From: Chitinophaga sp. SYP-B3965
GTDB lineage: Bacteria; Bacteroidota; Bacteroidia; Chitinophagales; Chitinophagaceae
Assembly (NCBI RefSeq): GCF_009647655.1
Contig: NZ_WJFD01000001.1
Span: 3,274,393 to 3,338,392, forward strand
Direction: 5' to 3'
DNA length: 64,000 nt
Shown: piece by piece, positions 8,217 through 17,841 of the stretch
How the letters are laid out: every line of letters begins with the position of its first letter
Numbering within the stretch: position 1 is the first letter of the stretch
The notes under the pieces: generated by a model
Told to the model about the DNA's origin: nothing
The model's input: only the letters and a program-made list of their open reading frames with translations
The model's database searches: none
Made by a program: the position numbers and the translations under genes

Positions 8217-11200
8217 AATGCTCGCTTAATGAATGTTTGATGATAAAAATAACGTTTGATGTATATTTTGTGTTGTCAATTTGCTCAATCGTTGCGCCAT
8301 TCCGTTGTACAATACCTCGGATAGTGGAAGAAGAAAAGAAAGATAAGGGTTTATCACCGGTTTTATTGAATCCGAGCAAACGGGTGCTGAACAGTTCCGT
8401 CATCTTTGTGCCCTCATGGCGTTTCCCCAGATCTGCATCTCCGTCCCGTACAATGATAATCCCACCGGGATTCAGCTTGCTGATACACTGCTGTAACAGC
8501 TGTTCCTGTGCATCCGGCTGCAGGTAATGCAGTACGTCCAGGATCACAAAGGCATCCTGGTTTTCCAGTTTGTATTTTGTGATATCTGCTGCTTCAAACT
8601 GTACCATTTCATTGCGGATGTAAGAGTGCTGCGCAGTGGCAATTTTATCTTCGTCATAATCTACGCCCAGGATCTGGCGGTTGGGTGCGCGGAAATGCAG
8701 CATGTAACTCATAAAACCATATCCGCAGCCAATGTCCATGATCTTCCCTTCTTTTGGTAACAGTTCATGGAAGAGGGCATAGTTGTTTTCCAGTTTTGTT
8801 TTGATACGCATGTACCATTCCAATACCGGGCCTTTATAAATATACTGGTAGACCAGCTGTTCCCTGTAATAATCCGGCCCTTCAATTTTATTCCGCATCT
8901 CCTCATATTCCTGTTTGAAATACTTGCTCACCAGTTTGGTACGGGTACTGTAATTATCTCCCCAGCGTTTATCATCCGGTTTGATGCGGGGCAGGTATTT
9001 CATAGTGATGATGCCGTTCTTTAGGAGGAAATCTCCTTTGGACATGGTATATGCTGTTCCGTGGATCACGGCAGGCAGGATATCTATGTTTAACTCCTGT
9101 GCTAAATAGAAAGCACCTTTGTGGAACCTTTTGATACTGGCATCTGTGGAACGGGTACCTTCCGGATACACCACAATAGAATAACCATTATTTACCCTGT
9201 CCCTTAACTTTTCAATACTGGCTTCCGCTCCTTCTGCCACGGGATAATAATCTGCCATCCTTACGGCGTAGCCAAATAAAGGAGAGTTGTATACCCATTC
9301 ATTGGTTAGCAAAATTACGTTCGGATGCATGGAAGTGGACATCAGGATATCCAGGAAAGACTGGTGGTTGCTGATGATCACGGCTGGTTTCTTAAAGTCC
9401 TCTCCGTGTTCATTGACCGTCCTTTTCCGGATATTGCCCATGATGTGCAGCAGGCTCCAGGTAAAGAAGGATAATATCTTATGATAGATCTTCTTGCCCT
9501 TTTCAATATTGAAGGGATTGATCCGGGTGAGGATTATCCCTGCTCCGGTAAGCAATAAAGCCCCCGTAGCATAATAACCAAATGCAAACATGGAAAGGCT
9601 CCAGCTCTTCATTGTCCATGGCGGACGTTGGCCTTTCTTTACACGGTTGGTGATGAGCCAGTTAAAGAGGAAGGGGATCAATACCTGTGATGTGACTACC
9701 ACGCAGGTGATACCGATCACGGCAATCAACGCGATAGACCTTAGCGAAGGGTGTTTCGCAAAGATCAGTACACCCAGACCCAGTATGGTTGTTATCGCAG
9801 AAAAGATAATAGAAGATTTGAACGATGGAAGATGTTTACTGCCGGTTTTGTATTCCTGCTGTAAACCGTCCATGGTAAATATGCTGTAGTCATCTCCTAA
9901 TCCAAATATGAAAGTAGAGAGGATGATGTTCACGATGTTGAAAGGGATACCAAACAATCCCATAATCCCCAGAATCCATACCCAACTGATCAGCATGGGG
10001 ATGAAGGTGATCAGGGCCAGTTCTATACGACCATAGGATAATAATAAAGCAGCGAACACTAATAAAGAAGTCATCCATGCGATGGTGTTGAACTCTTCTT
10101 TAATGATCTCTACTAAGCGGTTAGCAGTATATTGTTTATCGAAGATCACAGTGTGCTCGCGACCATCCAGTGCTGCATATACTTCTTTCTTCCTGGCCGG
10201 ATCAACTTTCAGCAGGCTGATCACGGAGGCAGTGTTCTTTTTGATAGTTACAAAATCACTGACCAGATCTGCCTGTAATAGTTCTGACTGTTCTGGTGAA
10301 ATGATTGCGTATTTATTACTGATCAGCTTTTTAAAAGGTTCAAATGCAGCCGGTTTGAATTTGTACTGCTCTCCTTCTTTCTGGAGCAGTGCGAATAATT
10401 GTTGCTGCTTCTCTGCTGTCCAGTATGCTTCCCAGCGGGCGATACGTTTTGCCTGTTCTGCCTGGGAGAATAGCAGACTTGCGGGGGAGAGGACTTTTTT
10501 TACAGCACCGCTATCGATGAGGGTTTGTAACGCAGGTGCTGTTGTTTCTCTATTGGTTAGTGCTTCATTTAACGTCTTTCCTTCTGATACGAGGTACACA
10601 GATTGTGCAGCATAAGCGTATAACTTATTCAGCTTCGCTTCCGACTTCTGCAAACGTTCCGTCATGAAGTTCATGCGCATCATGTCGCTTTCAAAGGTCA
10701 CGTTGCGGGCAGTGAAGAAGAAAATAACCGTTAATCCAAGGATGCCCCACACCAGGTACTTATTACGTTCCGGGCGGTAGTTGGATAATTTATCTATCCA
10801 GTTGTTATGTGCTACTGTTGGGGTTTGTTTACCTAAAACTATAAAATGTGGTAAAAAAATTAACGAAAATAAAGCAGCGCCGATAAGGCAGAAAGCGGCA
10901 AAGAAACCCACATCCTGCAACATGGGAGATTTCACAAATTGCAGGCAGAGGAAACCACCTACTGTAGTGAAACTGCCCACGGTCATGGGCATGGCCAGGT
11001 CTTTGATCACCAGCCTGATATCCGGCAGATGCCGGTAGTGATTGAAAACATGCAGGGAATAATTCACAGCAATGCCCAACACTACACAACCTGCTCCCAG
11101 TGCGATCACAGAGATAGAACCTTTGAGCAGGTATACCATCGCTACAGAGAACAAAGCACCGAATACTACAGGTAACATCACTAATAAAGGCGCACGTTTT

Positions 11201-12066
11201 TTCTTAAAGAAAAAAGCGATGAGTATTATTAATAAGATCACCGTGATGCCCTGCGTGAAATAAGTATCCTGGCGCAGCTGTTCTGCATTGCCTACGGATA
11301 CTGCGGTAGCGCCGAAGTAACTGATCTCTGTGTGCGAGCTATTAACAGTATCGATTAATTTATCCAGCCCCGCCAGGAACACTTTGTTCTTCCCGGTTTC
11401 GTTAGGCGGATGTGCCGGTGTGATAAAGAGGATCAGGTTGCGATGGTCTTTACTCATCACATATCCTTCATACAATTCAAACTGGTCATCTACCTGCAAA
11501 CGTTCCAGTTTCTTTACACCTAACCAGGAGATCCCTACAGGGTCCGCCTGGATCATTTGTTTAAAAACAAGGCCTGCCGGGGAGATCAGGGTATTATAAT
11601 TGGACTGCATGGTTTGCTGCAAACGCTCCGGCATTATCAGGGAATCGATGCGTTTGTAGTCCTGCTCTTCTAAGAAAACAGGCAGATGATCCTGTACAGT
11701 ATGCAGGAAATCCATCATCATGGCATCATCTGTTTGCGCATGGATGGTTTTGATGTCACTGCGCAGAGGTTCCAGACCATTGGTGAATGCCTGTGCTGTA
11801 GCTACCAGGCTATCTGGATCACCGGGGAGTGTGGTATCTTTCTGGGATACCATGATCACCAGTTTATCTGCAAACTTGGCGTTCAGTAAAAACTGCTGCA
11901 GCTGATCTATCTTTTTATCCTGCGGAAGGATGCGGGTGATATCTTCTTCCAGTTTGATACGGGAGGCCAGCAGCCCTGAAATGAGGAATGAGCAGAGCGT
12001 GAAAAGCCATAACAGCCATTTGCGTCCGTTAAAGAAATTGTAGATCGATATAAAAAAACTTCCCAT
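8209..12066 (-). CDS. MMPL/RND transporter - PlsC acyltransferase - methyltransferase triple fusion
   Basis: A 1285-residue protein joining three families. Residues about 1-805 are an MMPL/RND exporter half-to-whole unit with two sets of membrane helices (start near 17; clusters 270-410 and 660-800) separated by two large periplasmic loops. Residues about 820-1030 are a PlsC-type 1-acyl-glycerol-3-phosphate acyltransferase with the HX4D motif NHQSFLD (His901, Asp906) and the EGTR motif (969-972). Residues about 1090-1285 are a class I SAM methyltransferase with DIGCGYG (1111-1117). Aryl-polyene clusters normally encode an MMPL exporter, an acyltransferase and a methyltransferase as separate proteins or pairwise fusions, so here export, acyl transfer and methylation seem to be tethered together. 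The frame is continuous with no sign of frameshift. Confidence 0.85.
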   Translation of the reverse strand: MGSFFISIYNFFNGRKWLLWLFTLCSFLISGLLASRIKLEEDITRILPQDKKIDQLQQFLLNAKFADKLVIMVSQKDTTLPGDPDSLVATAQAFTNGLEPLRSDIKTIHAQTDDAMMMDFLHTVQDHLPVFLEEQDYKRIDSLIMPERLQQTMQSNYNTLISPAGLVFKQMIQADPVGISWLGVKKLERLQVDDQFELYEGYVMSKDHRNLILFITPAHPPNETGKNKVFLAGLDKLIDTVNSSHTEISYFGATAVSVGNAEQLRQDTYFTQGITVILLIILIAFFFKKKRAPLLVMLPVVFGALFSVAMVYLLKGSISVIALGAGCVVLGIAVNYSLHVFNHYRHLPDIRLVIKDLAMPMTVGSFTTVGGFLCLQFVKSPMLQDVGFFAAFCLIGAALFSLIFLPHFIVLGKQTPTVAHNNWIDKLSNYRPERNKYLVWGILGLTVIFFFTARNVTFESDMMRMNFMTERLQKSEAKLNKLYAYAAQSVYLVSEGKTLNEALTNRETTAPALQTLIDSGAVKKVLSPASLLFSQAEQAKRIARWEAYWTAEKQQQLFALLQKEGEQYKFKPAAFEPFKKLISNKYAIISPEQSELLQADLVSDFVTIKKNTASVISLLKVDPARKKEVYAALDGREHTVIFDKQYTANRLVEIIKEEFNTIAWMTSLLVFAALLLSYGRIELALITFIPMLISWVWILGIMGLFGIPFNIVNIILSTFIFGLGDDYSIFTMDGLQQEYKTGSKHLPSFKSSIIFSAITTILGLGVLIFAKHPSLRSIALIAVIGITCVVVTSQVLIPFLFNWLITNRVKKGQRPPWTMKSWSLSMFAFGYYATGALLLTGAGIILTRINPFNIEKGKKIYHKILSFFTWSLLHIMGNIRKRTVNEHGEDFKKPAVIISNHQSFLDILMSTSMHPNVILLTNEWVYNSPLFGYAVRMADYYPVAEGAEASIEKLRDRVNNGYSIVVYPEGTRSTDASIKRFHKGAFYLAQELNIDILPAVIHGTAYTMSKGDFLLKNGIITMKYLPRIKPDDKRWGDNYSTRTKLVSKYFKQEYEEMRNKIEGPDYYREQLVYQYIYKGPVLEWYMRIKTKLENNYALFHELLPKEGKIMDIGCGYGFMSYMLHFRAPNRQILGVDYDEDKIATAQHSYIRNEMVQFEAADITKYKLENQDAFVILDVLHYLQPDAQEQLLQQCISKLNPGGIIIVRDGDADLGKRHEGTKMTELFSTRLLGFNKTGDKPLSFFSSSTIRGIVQRNGATIEQIDNTKYTSNVIFIIKHSLSEHYA

Positions 12067-12073
12067 CTCTGCT

Positions 12074-13270
12074 TTAAATTACTGCAGGCCTTTTTTTACG
12101 AAATGCGGCCAATAAAACATATGTGATCGCCCAGGCCAATATACCCGCCACTATGGCCAGCGTGATGCTGCCAGTAATGTATTGGTAGAGGTTCAGGTAA
12201 ATGTCGTTCAGGTTAAGGTCTTTTTTAAAGAGCACCCAGGTAGCATCTTCTTTTACCCAGAAGCGGCCCATTAAAAAACTGAGGTAAACGATCACGGGGA
12301 TGCAGGGCGGGATGCTGATATTGGCCGCCACGATCACCAATGCCCTGTTTAAACGGAACAGCGTAGCCAATGCCAGCGCTGCCAGCATCTGGAAACCCCA
12401 GATAGGTATAATACCCATGAATACGCCAAATCCGATAGACAATGCTTTGCGGCTGGTGCTTTCTTCTTTATTGAATAAATGCTCCTGCAACATTTTCTTA
12501 AAGTTCCCTTTTGTGAAAATGAACTTCACGAAATTGCGCGGGTGGATATATGCTAATGCAATAGTTACCAGCACCGTGTTCAATACACCAATGCGGGAGA
12601 AATCCTTGAACGGCCTGAAATGAGAAACCCTTTCTTCCGCCGGCGGATAATATACTTTCACCGGTGCGGGTAAAACTTTGATCCCTCTCCAGGAGGATTT
12701 TACCATCACCTCTATTTCAAATTCATACTTGTTACAGAAAAACTTCATCCCCTTCATGGCATGCAAAGGATACAGGCGGAAGCCGGATTGTGTATCCGGT
12801 AATTTCAATCCTGTTTCCACATAGAACCAGAAGTTGGAGAACTTATTGGCGAAGGTATTTTTACCGGGCATGTTCTCCTGTTGCAGGTTCCTTGCACCAA
12901 TAATGATCGCGTTGGGTTCTTCCTCTACCTTTTTTAAGAACACTGGAAGATCATCAGGAAAGTGCTGCCCATCTGCATCAATCGTAATGGCATAATCATA
13001 ACCCTGCGCTATGGCATATTTAAAACCTGTGCGCAAGGCAATACCTTTCCCTTTATTAGGGGTATAGGACACAACAGCCACCTGTGGAAACTGTTCCAGG
13101 ATCTGCGCGGTCTGATCCGTTGAACCATCATTCACCACGATCACGTGGCTGGTGTAGGTCAATACCTCCGTTACAACTTTGCCCAGTGTGCCGGCATTGT
13201 TATACGTAGGGATCAGCACACAGATCTTTCTGGCGATGAATTGCTGGTCGTATGTAGGAGTCTGTGCCAT
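12074..13270 (-). CDS. GT2 glycosyltransferase fused to DUF2062 membrane domain
   Basis: A 398-residue fusion. Residues about 15-235 form a GT2 (GT-A) glycosyltransferase: VLIPTYNN (18-25), VVNDGSTD (45-52) and the metal-binding DAD at 98-100 followed by GQH. Residues about 265-398 match DUF2062, with hydrophobic segments near 283-305, 311-332 and 366-390. The combination is widespread in aryl-polyene and flexirubin-type clusters. It would transfer a sugar from an activated donor to a lipid or pigment precursor at the cytoplasmic face of the inner membrane. The donor and acceptor are unknown. Three bases separate it from the preceding dehydratase gene. Confidence 0.85.
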   Translation of the reverse strand: MAQTPTYDQQFIARKICVLIPTYNNAGTLGKVVTEVLTYTSHVIVVNDGSTDQTAQILEQFPQVAVVSYTPNKGKGIALRTGFKYAIAQGYDYAITIDADGQHFPDDLPVFLKKVEEEPNAIIIGARNLQQENMPGKNTFANKFSNFWFYVETGLKLPDTQSGFRLYPLHAMKGMKFFCNKYEFEIEVMVKSSWRGIKVLPAPVKVYYPPAEERVSHFRPFKDFSRIGVLNTVLVTIALAYIHPRNFVKFIFTKGNFKKMLQEHLFNKEESTSRKALSIGFGVFMGIIPIWGFQMLAALALATLFRLNRALVIVAANISIPPCIPVIVYLSFLMGRFWVKEDATWVLFKKDLNLNDIYLNLYQYITGSITLAIVAGILAWAITYVLLAAFRKKRPAVI

Positions 13271-13273
13271 GTT

Positions 13274-13636
13274 TTATTTAAAGAGCCCCTGGAATTTCAG
13301 GAACACCATTGCTTCATGTTTTATCACAGCAGTAGCTTTGATCCCTTCTTCCACGGTGGAATAGGTGATCTCTACATTTACCTGCGGCTGCTGTACCGGG
13401 TCTATCATGTTCAGGAATTTCATGCTCGCCGCTTTCTGGATGAGCAGGTTTTTACCTACCACGCCAGACACCAGTTCCTGCACGATCTGCATCATGCACA
13501 CACCAGGTACGATAGGCTGATTGGGAAAATGGCCTTCGAAAATAGGATGGGCCGCATTCAGCGCAATAGTGGTATGAACGGATTGTGCATCCGGTTGCTG
13601 TTGCGTAACGATAGTATAGAATTTTCCTGCTAACAT
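13274..13636 (-). CDS. FabZ-like hot-dog 3-hydroxyacyl-ACP dehydratase
   Basis: A 120-residue single hot-dog protein with the FabZ-type motif HPIFEGHFPNQPIVPG (30-45), including the catalytic His36. At the place where FabZ has its catalytic Glu (PG followed by four residues) this protein has Gln50, which may slow or change the reaction or indicate that it works with a partner. In the cluster it would remove water from 3-hydroxyacyl-ACP intermediates to form the conjugated double bonds. Its start shares one base with the stop of the upstream lipoprotein gene. Confidence 0.75.
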   Translation of the reverse strand: MLAGKFYTIVTQQQPDAQSVHTTIALNAAHPIFEGHFPNQPIVPGVCMMQIVQELVSGVVGKNLLIQKAASMKFLNMIDPVQQPQVNVEITYSTVEEGIKATAVIKHEAMVFLKFQGLFK

Positions 13637-14262
13637 TATTTTTCCACGCGTTGTGATGAAATGTTGAATTTTACTTTTTTATGTTGTACGAAGATCGAGT
13701 CCGGTACCCCATTTGTATAATGCGTTAAAAACACTTCCACCACCGGTTTGCGGCGGGAGCCGTTTTCTACGCGTACCAGCTCTGAACAATCTTTGCTGGT
13801 GATATAATAGATCTTTCCTTTCGTCAATTTAAAGGCGGTGTACCGCTCTGTTCCATTCGTGAATATCTCTGCTGTTACAGGGTCCTGCCGCATTAATACC
13901 ATTTCGAAATCCTTGCGTAACGTTTTCACCACTGCTTTTTTATCCATCTTCGGCAGCATGTAATGTTTGGTGAAGGAACCGTCCTTTCCGAATTCGAAAT
14001 CAAAGAACTTCAGGCCCATTTCACTGGCAAATACTACCCGCATGCTGCTGTCTTCCATTGGTTTGAATAACAGCAGGCCGCTCAGATGATGTTGCAGGAT
14101 ATCTACCTGTGTGCTGTACAATACCGTTTTATTGATCTTTGGCTGGAAGCGTTTTATGCAGGCAGCGTCTCCTTCCGTTCTTTGCAGGGAGCGGTAGGCG
14201 GAGTTGCAGCTTACGCAGCATAACAACAGTGCTATTAAGCTATTTAAGTGCAAAGATCTCAT
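13636..14262 (-). CDS. Putative lipoprotein paired with LolA-like protein
   Basis: A 208-residue protein with a lipoprotein signal (hydrophobic residues 7-18, lipobox ending at a Cys near 19, CVSC-N). The rest is beta rich without a recognised catalytic motif. A lipoprotein next to a LolA homologue is a recurring pair in aryl-polyene clusters, where both are thought to help deliver the lipid-linked pigment to the outer membrane. It overlaps the LolA-like gene by 23 bases. I do not recognise the family by name; DUF-type assignments would need a profile search. Confidence 0.65.
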   Translation of the reverse strand: MRSLHLNSLIALLLCCVSCNSAYRSLQRTEGDAACIKRFQPKINKTVLYSTQVDILQHHLSGLLLFKPMEDSSMRVVFASEMGLKFFDFEFGKDGSFTKHYMLPKMDKKAVVKTLRKDFEMVLMRQDPVTAEIFTNGTERYTAFKLTKGKIYYITSKDCSELVRVENGSRRKPVVEVFLTHYTNGVPDSIFVQHKKVKFNISSQRVEK

Positions 14263-14869
14263 CTGATATGGGTACGTTCAATTCACGTTGAGTAAAGCTA
14301 ATATTGGTATCGTCTCCGGAACGTTCATGCATGGTGATCTTCACTACCGCCAGGTCTTTCTTTTCTACCAGCAGGTCTATGGAGGAAAAGAAATCCTTCA
14401 GTCCTTTTGCTACGGGTGTCATTTGTACCTGGTAGTATTGGGTGTTCTCCAATACTTTGGTTACGAAATCTTTGTTGTTGAGCACGTTGCCCTGTACACA
14501 GTCCGCCGTTACTTTGCTGATCTGTTCAAAGAGTTTGCTGCCGCTGGTGGAGATGTTCCTGTCCGTTTTCGCATCTTTTATGCGGAAGGACTTTCCATTG
14601 ATCACCATCAGGTAATAGCTGGGTGCGGAGTATTCCATCCGTACTTTATTCTCTTTCTTGAACCAGAATTTTCCTTTGCTCACGATTTTTTCAGAGAGCA
14701 TGCTTAAGTTCTTTTCCTGCACAAAATCACTCTTGATGGTATTGGTGGTTTGTGCCGCTTTCATAAACTGCTGTTCAAACTGTTCCAGGTTAGCAACCGG
14801 CTTAAAACCAGTTTGTGCACTGGTGTTCAGTGCAACAAAGCAACAGCATAACAATATCCAACTACGCAT
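14240..14869 (-). CDS. LolA-like outer-membrane lipoprotein carrier protein
   Basis: A protein of about 209 residues with a signal peptide (MRSWILLCCCFVALNTSAQ). The body resembles LolA: an N-terminal helix, then KSDFVQEK, a strand-rich core with GKFWFKKENKVRMEYSAPS, and IVINGKS-like segments. LolA shuttles lipidated cargo through the periplasm; the cluster copy probably handles the pigment lipid or the neighbouring lipoprotein. The ATG at 14869 is preferred because it begins the signal peptide; an ATG at 14881 is also possible. Either start overlaps the end of the deacetylase gene, so translation is probably coupled. Confidence 0.8.
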   Translation of the reverse strand: MRSWILLCCCFVALNTSAQTGFKPVANLEQFEQQFMKAAQTTNTIKSDFVQEKNLSMLSEKIVSKGKFWFKKENKVRMEYSAPSYYLMVINGKSFRIKDAKTDRNISTSGSKLFEQISKVTADCVQGNVLNNKDFVTKVLENTQYYQVQMTPVAKGLKDFFSSIDLLVEKKDLAVVKITMHERSGDDTNISFTQRELNVPISDEIFALK

Positions 14870-15641
14870 AAGCGGGTACATTTAATAGTTCATCAATTCG
14901 CTTAAAGGCGAAACCTCTCTCCTTCATTTCCTTTATCAATGCCGGCAGTATTTTTACAGTAATGGCACAGGTATCATGGAAGAGGAAGATATCTCCCGGC
15001 TGTACGTCCTTAGTTACTTTGGCCAGTAATTTCGCTTCGTCTTTTATTACAGTGTCCATAGAACGGATGCTCCATCCTACAGAGATATATTTACCATGGG
15101 AAAGTGCTCTTTCCAGCATGGGATTGGTCACTCCATATGGTGGCCTGAATAAGCGGGGTTTTAACCCGGTAGCGTCTGTTATAGCCTGATCCGCCATATC
15201 AAGATCGTTTTCCATTTTCTTTGCCGGATACAGGTCAAACAGGGCATGATGGGAATAAGTATGATTACCGATCAGGTGTCCTTCTTCATGGATCTGTTTT
15301 AACAATCCAGGCGCTTTTTCAACGCGGTGGCCGATGCAAAAAAAAGCAGCCGGCACGTTGTGCTGCTGCAGGATCTCTAATATCTGCGGGGTATAATTTT
15401 CCATAGGGCCATCATCAAAAGACAAGGCGACTATTTTCTCCTGTGTTTGTGCTTTGCATTTTACTTCGAAATAAAAATTCGAATTCACCTGTGTGGAACC
15501 CCAGATCAGGAATGCTATTGATACACCCAGTATCAGGAATACAGGCCATATAGGGGTCGCAGGCAGCCACAACTTCTTCATGAAGACCAGCACAATGATA
15601 GCCACCCAGCATACGGACCATATCACACGGTACTTTAGCAT
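14862..15641 (-). CDS. Membrane-anchored polysaccharide deacetylase (NodB domain)
   Basis: A protein of about 259 residues with two N-terminal membrane segments (about 5-22 and 30-48) and a NodB-homology domain. The catalytic base and metal ligand lie in SFDDGP (Asp76, Asp77), the HTYSHH metal motif has His127 and His131, and FRPPYG follows. These enzymes remove N- or O-acetyl groups from sugars. The open frame extends upstream to 15818 inside the ketosynthase-like gene, but the first 59 codons lack domain features; the ATG at 15641 overlaps that gene's stop by 7 bases. Its presence beside a glycosyltransferase suggests that a sugar attached to the pigment lipid is deacetylated, which is inference. 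Confidence 0.8.
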   Translation of the reverse strand: MLKYRVIWSVCWVAIIVLVFMKKLWLPATPIWPVFLILGVSIAFLIWGSTQVNSNFYFEVKCKAQTQEKIVALSFDDGPMENYTPQILEILQQHNVPAAFFCIGHRVEKAPGLLKQIHEEGHLIGNHTYSHHALFDLYPAKKMENDLDMADQAITDATGLKPRLFRPPYGVTNPMLERALSHGKYISVGWSIRSMDTVIKDEAKLLAKVTKDVQPGDIFLFHDTCAITVKILPALIKEMKERGFAFKRIDELLNVPAYA

Positions 15642-16642
15642 GCGCTTACCAGTATTAGTGAGTGATGCGTAGTATTCTGATGATTCCAGATCAGGATCCT
15701 CTTTACTTTTGAAGGTGCATTCCCTTTTACCATAATGGCGGGCGGCACTTGTTGCTTTTTCAATATCCCTGTAACCATCCACAAAGCAAAAGCAGCAGCA
15801 GTAGGAAACTCCCCACACAGGTGTTTAAACTTTGCCACCGGCTGCGTAGCAAACAGGTCAGCTTCTATCGCTTCATAATAACTATCATCCCCTCCATTCC
15901 TTCCGGTGATCAGCAGATCAATATCTGAAGGCTGCAAACCATTCCTGTTCAGGAACTTTTCTATGTGAGAACCTGTTTCTTCTTTGGAAGCAGGTTTGTA
16001 TAACATCTCAACGGCAGTTAATTCCGCCTGCGATTGTTCATCTTTTTCTGCACCTAATACAAAGAACGATGCTCCTTCTCCTGCAGCTACGCCATTCTTA
16101 TACAAACCAAAACGGGAAAGGATAGTATGACTGTAATCCGTGATCTCTTCCACAGCACCTGCCAGCACTTTGCGGGAGGTATCCTCTTCCAGGAAAAGCA
16201 AACTATCCTGCAACGCGTTCTCTAAAGAAAAAGCGCCATGCACAAAAGTATTATTGTAAGCGTGGCAGCCCAGCAGCAAAGCTATCTGGCCTCCAACGGT
16301 ATTATGCGTACTTTGAATAAATGCGGTAGGTGTGAGCATATCTTCCTGCTGTGTGACCAGCTTGTTGAGGAATACACCTGTATCAGCAAGGCAACCATAA
16401 GCAGTGCCCATGATAATGGCATCGGGCATTTTCACACCGGCATCCTGCAAACTGATATGCGAAGCAGCCACCCCCATCTTGATCACACGGCCCATGCGGC
16501 GGATCTGTTTGATATCGATCCATTGCTTGTAATCAGGGTCCGCTACAGGCAAACGGTCTCCTTCATACTCCCGGATCGTTTCCGGGAATATGCTGCTATC
16601 CTGAGCGGATACACAACCGGTGCCCTGTATATATGCTTTCAT
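15635..16642 (-). CDS. Cys-less ketosynthase partner (chain-length-factor-like)
   Basis: A protein of about 335 residues with the thiolase/KS fold. Where active ketosynthases read TACSS, this protein has the segment VHGAFSLENAL with Ala137 in place of the nucleophilic Cys. It therefore cannot form the acyl-enzyme itself. Its neighbour on the upstream side is an intact KS (8-base gap), the arrangement of KSalpha/KSbeta pairs in type II polyketide systems and of the heterodimeric KS/CLF of aryl-polyene synthesis. It probably sets polyene chain length as a heterodimer. I chose the start at 16642 (MKAYIQ); the frame is open to 16678. Confidence 0.8.
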   Translation of the reverse strand: MKAYIQGTGCVSAQDSSIFPETIREYEGDRLPVADPDYKQWIDIKQIRRMGRVIKMGVAASHISLQDAGVKMPDAIIMGTAYGCLADTGVFLNKLVTQQEDMLTPTAFIQSTHNTVGGQIALLLGCHAYNNTFVHGAFSLENALQDSLLFLEEDTSRKVLAGAVEEITDYSHTILSRFGLYKNGVAAGEGASFFVLGAEKDEQSQAELTAVEMLYKPASKEETGSHIEKFLNRNGLQPSDIDLLITGRNGGDDSYYEAIEADLFATQPVAKFKHLCGEFPTAAAFALWMVTGILKKQQVPPAIMVKGNAPSKVKRILIWNHQNTTHHSLILVSAC

Positions 16643-16650
16643 CTTTAGTG

Positions 16651-17841
16651 CTACTTTGAAAAAACAAGGCTGGAACAATTCCCGCCAAATCCGAATGAAT
16701 TAGACATCACATGCGTTAGTACATTACCACGGGAGAAAGTAGTGACCGGTTTAAACGGCAACTCTTTCATCTGTGTAGTGAACTGCGCATTCGGATAAAT
16801 GATGCCTTCTTTTAAAGCAAATGCAGCAAACACTGCTTCAATGCCACCACTCGCTCCTAATGTATGCCCCGTGAAACTCTTGGTAGAGCTCAACGGAGGA
16901 AAAGCAGGTGCGAACAATCTTTCTATCGCTAATCCTTCCGAACTGTCATTGTTCTGTGTACCGGTACCATGCAGATTGATATAATCAATATCTGCGGGTT
17001 CCAGTGCTGCCATACTGAGCGCTCCCTGCATGGCTTTATAATTCCCTATCCCTTCCGGCGATGAAGCCGTTTGATGATAGGCATCATTTGCATTCGCGAA
17101 ACCACTTAGCTTACACCAGGGTTTTACTTTCTCTGCTACGGCATCAGACACCAATACCACATAACCCGCGCCCTCACCAAGGTTCAGACCGGTACGGGTA
17201 TCATCGAAAGGCCGGCATTTCTGCTGATCCAGGATCATCAGGGTGTTGAAACCATTGAGCGTAAAACGCGTCAATGCATCTGTACCTCCTGCTATCACTA
17301 CATCCAGCATACCACTTCTGATCATACGTGCGCCATACATCAATGCATTGGCGGCAGAAGAACAGGCGGTACTGATAGTGGATACATGATGGCGGATACC
17401 TAAAGCGTCCGCTACCAGTTCCGTTACGCTGCCACATTCATGATGCACTACTTCTTTCAGGCGGCCCTTTTTAGGGTCTGCGAGAAATGCTTCCATGAAG
17501 TGTTCCGTTTTATCCATCCCTCCTACTGTATTGGCAGAAACCAATCCGGTACGATACTGTTTTAATTCACCGATACCGGAAGATTGAATAGCTTCCTTTG
17601 CAGCGATCATACTGAGCAATGCGGTTCTGCTCCAATGTGCGGGCATACCGGCACGTTCAGCCAGGGTTTCATTATCTGCCTTCACTTCCACAACGGGGAA
17701 AGTTTGGGCATGCACAGAATGCAGGTGTTCCATCGTGGCCATTCCCGGTTGCATTTTTTCAAATGCATCCAGGCAGGCACCGAGGTTTTCCCCGATACCA
17801 CAGATCACGCCACCACCTGCTATCCACACACCTTTACTCAT
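16651..17841 (-). CDS. Beta-ketoacyl-ACP synthase (KSalpha of a KS/CLF pair)
   Basis: A 396-residue condensing enzyme with an intact active site: Cys160 in STACSSAANAL, a first His in NLHGTGTQNND and a second in GHTLGASGG. It catalyses decarboxylative Claisen condensation of malonyl-ACP with a growing acyl chain. Placement directly before the Cys-less KS indicates a heterodimer. Its first bases overlap the ACP stop by 4 bases (ATGA), so ACP, KS and partner KS are probably translated in concert. Compared with FabF the protein is slightly shorter, as is usual for aryl-polyene KS proteins. Confidence 0.88.
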   Translation of the reverse strand: MSKGVWIAGGGVICGIGENLGACLDAFEKMQPGMATMEHLHSVHAQTFPVVEVKADNETLAERAGMPAHWSRTALLSMIAAKEAIQSSGIGELKQYRTGLVSANTVGGMDKTEHFMEAFLADPKKGRLKEVVHHECGSVTELVADALGIRHHVSTISTACSSAANALMYGARMIRSGMLDVVIAGGTDALTRFTLNGFNTLMILDQQKCRPFDDTRTGLNLGEGAGYVVLVSDAVAEKVKPWCKLSGFANANDAYHQTASSPEGIGNYKAMQGALSMAALEPADIDYINLHGTGTQNNDSSEGLAIERLFAPAFPPLSSTKSFTGHTLGASGGIEAVFAAFALKEGIIYPNAQFTTQMKELPFKPVTTFSRGNVLTHVMSNSFGFGGNCSSLVFSK

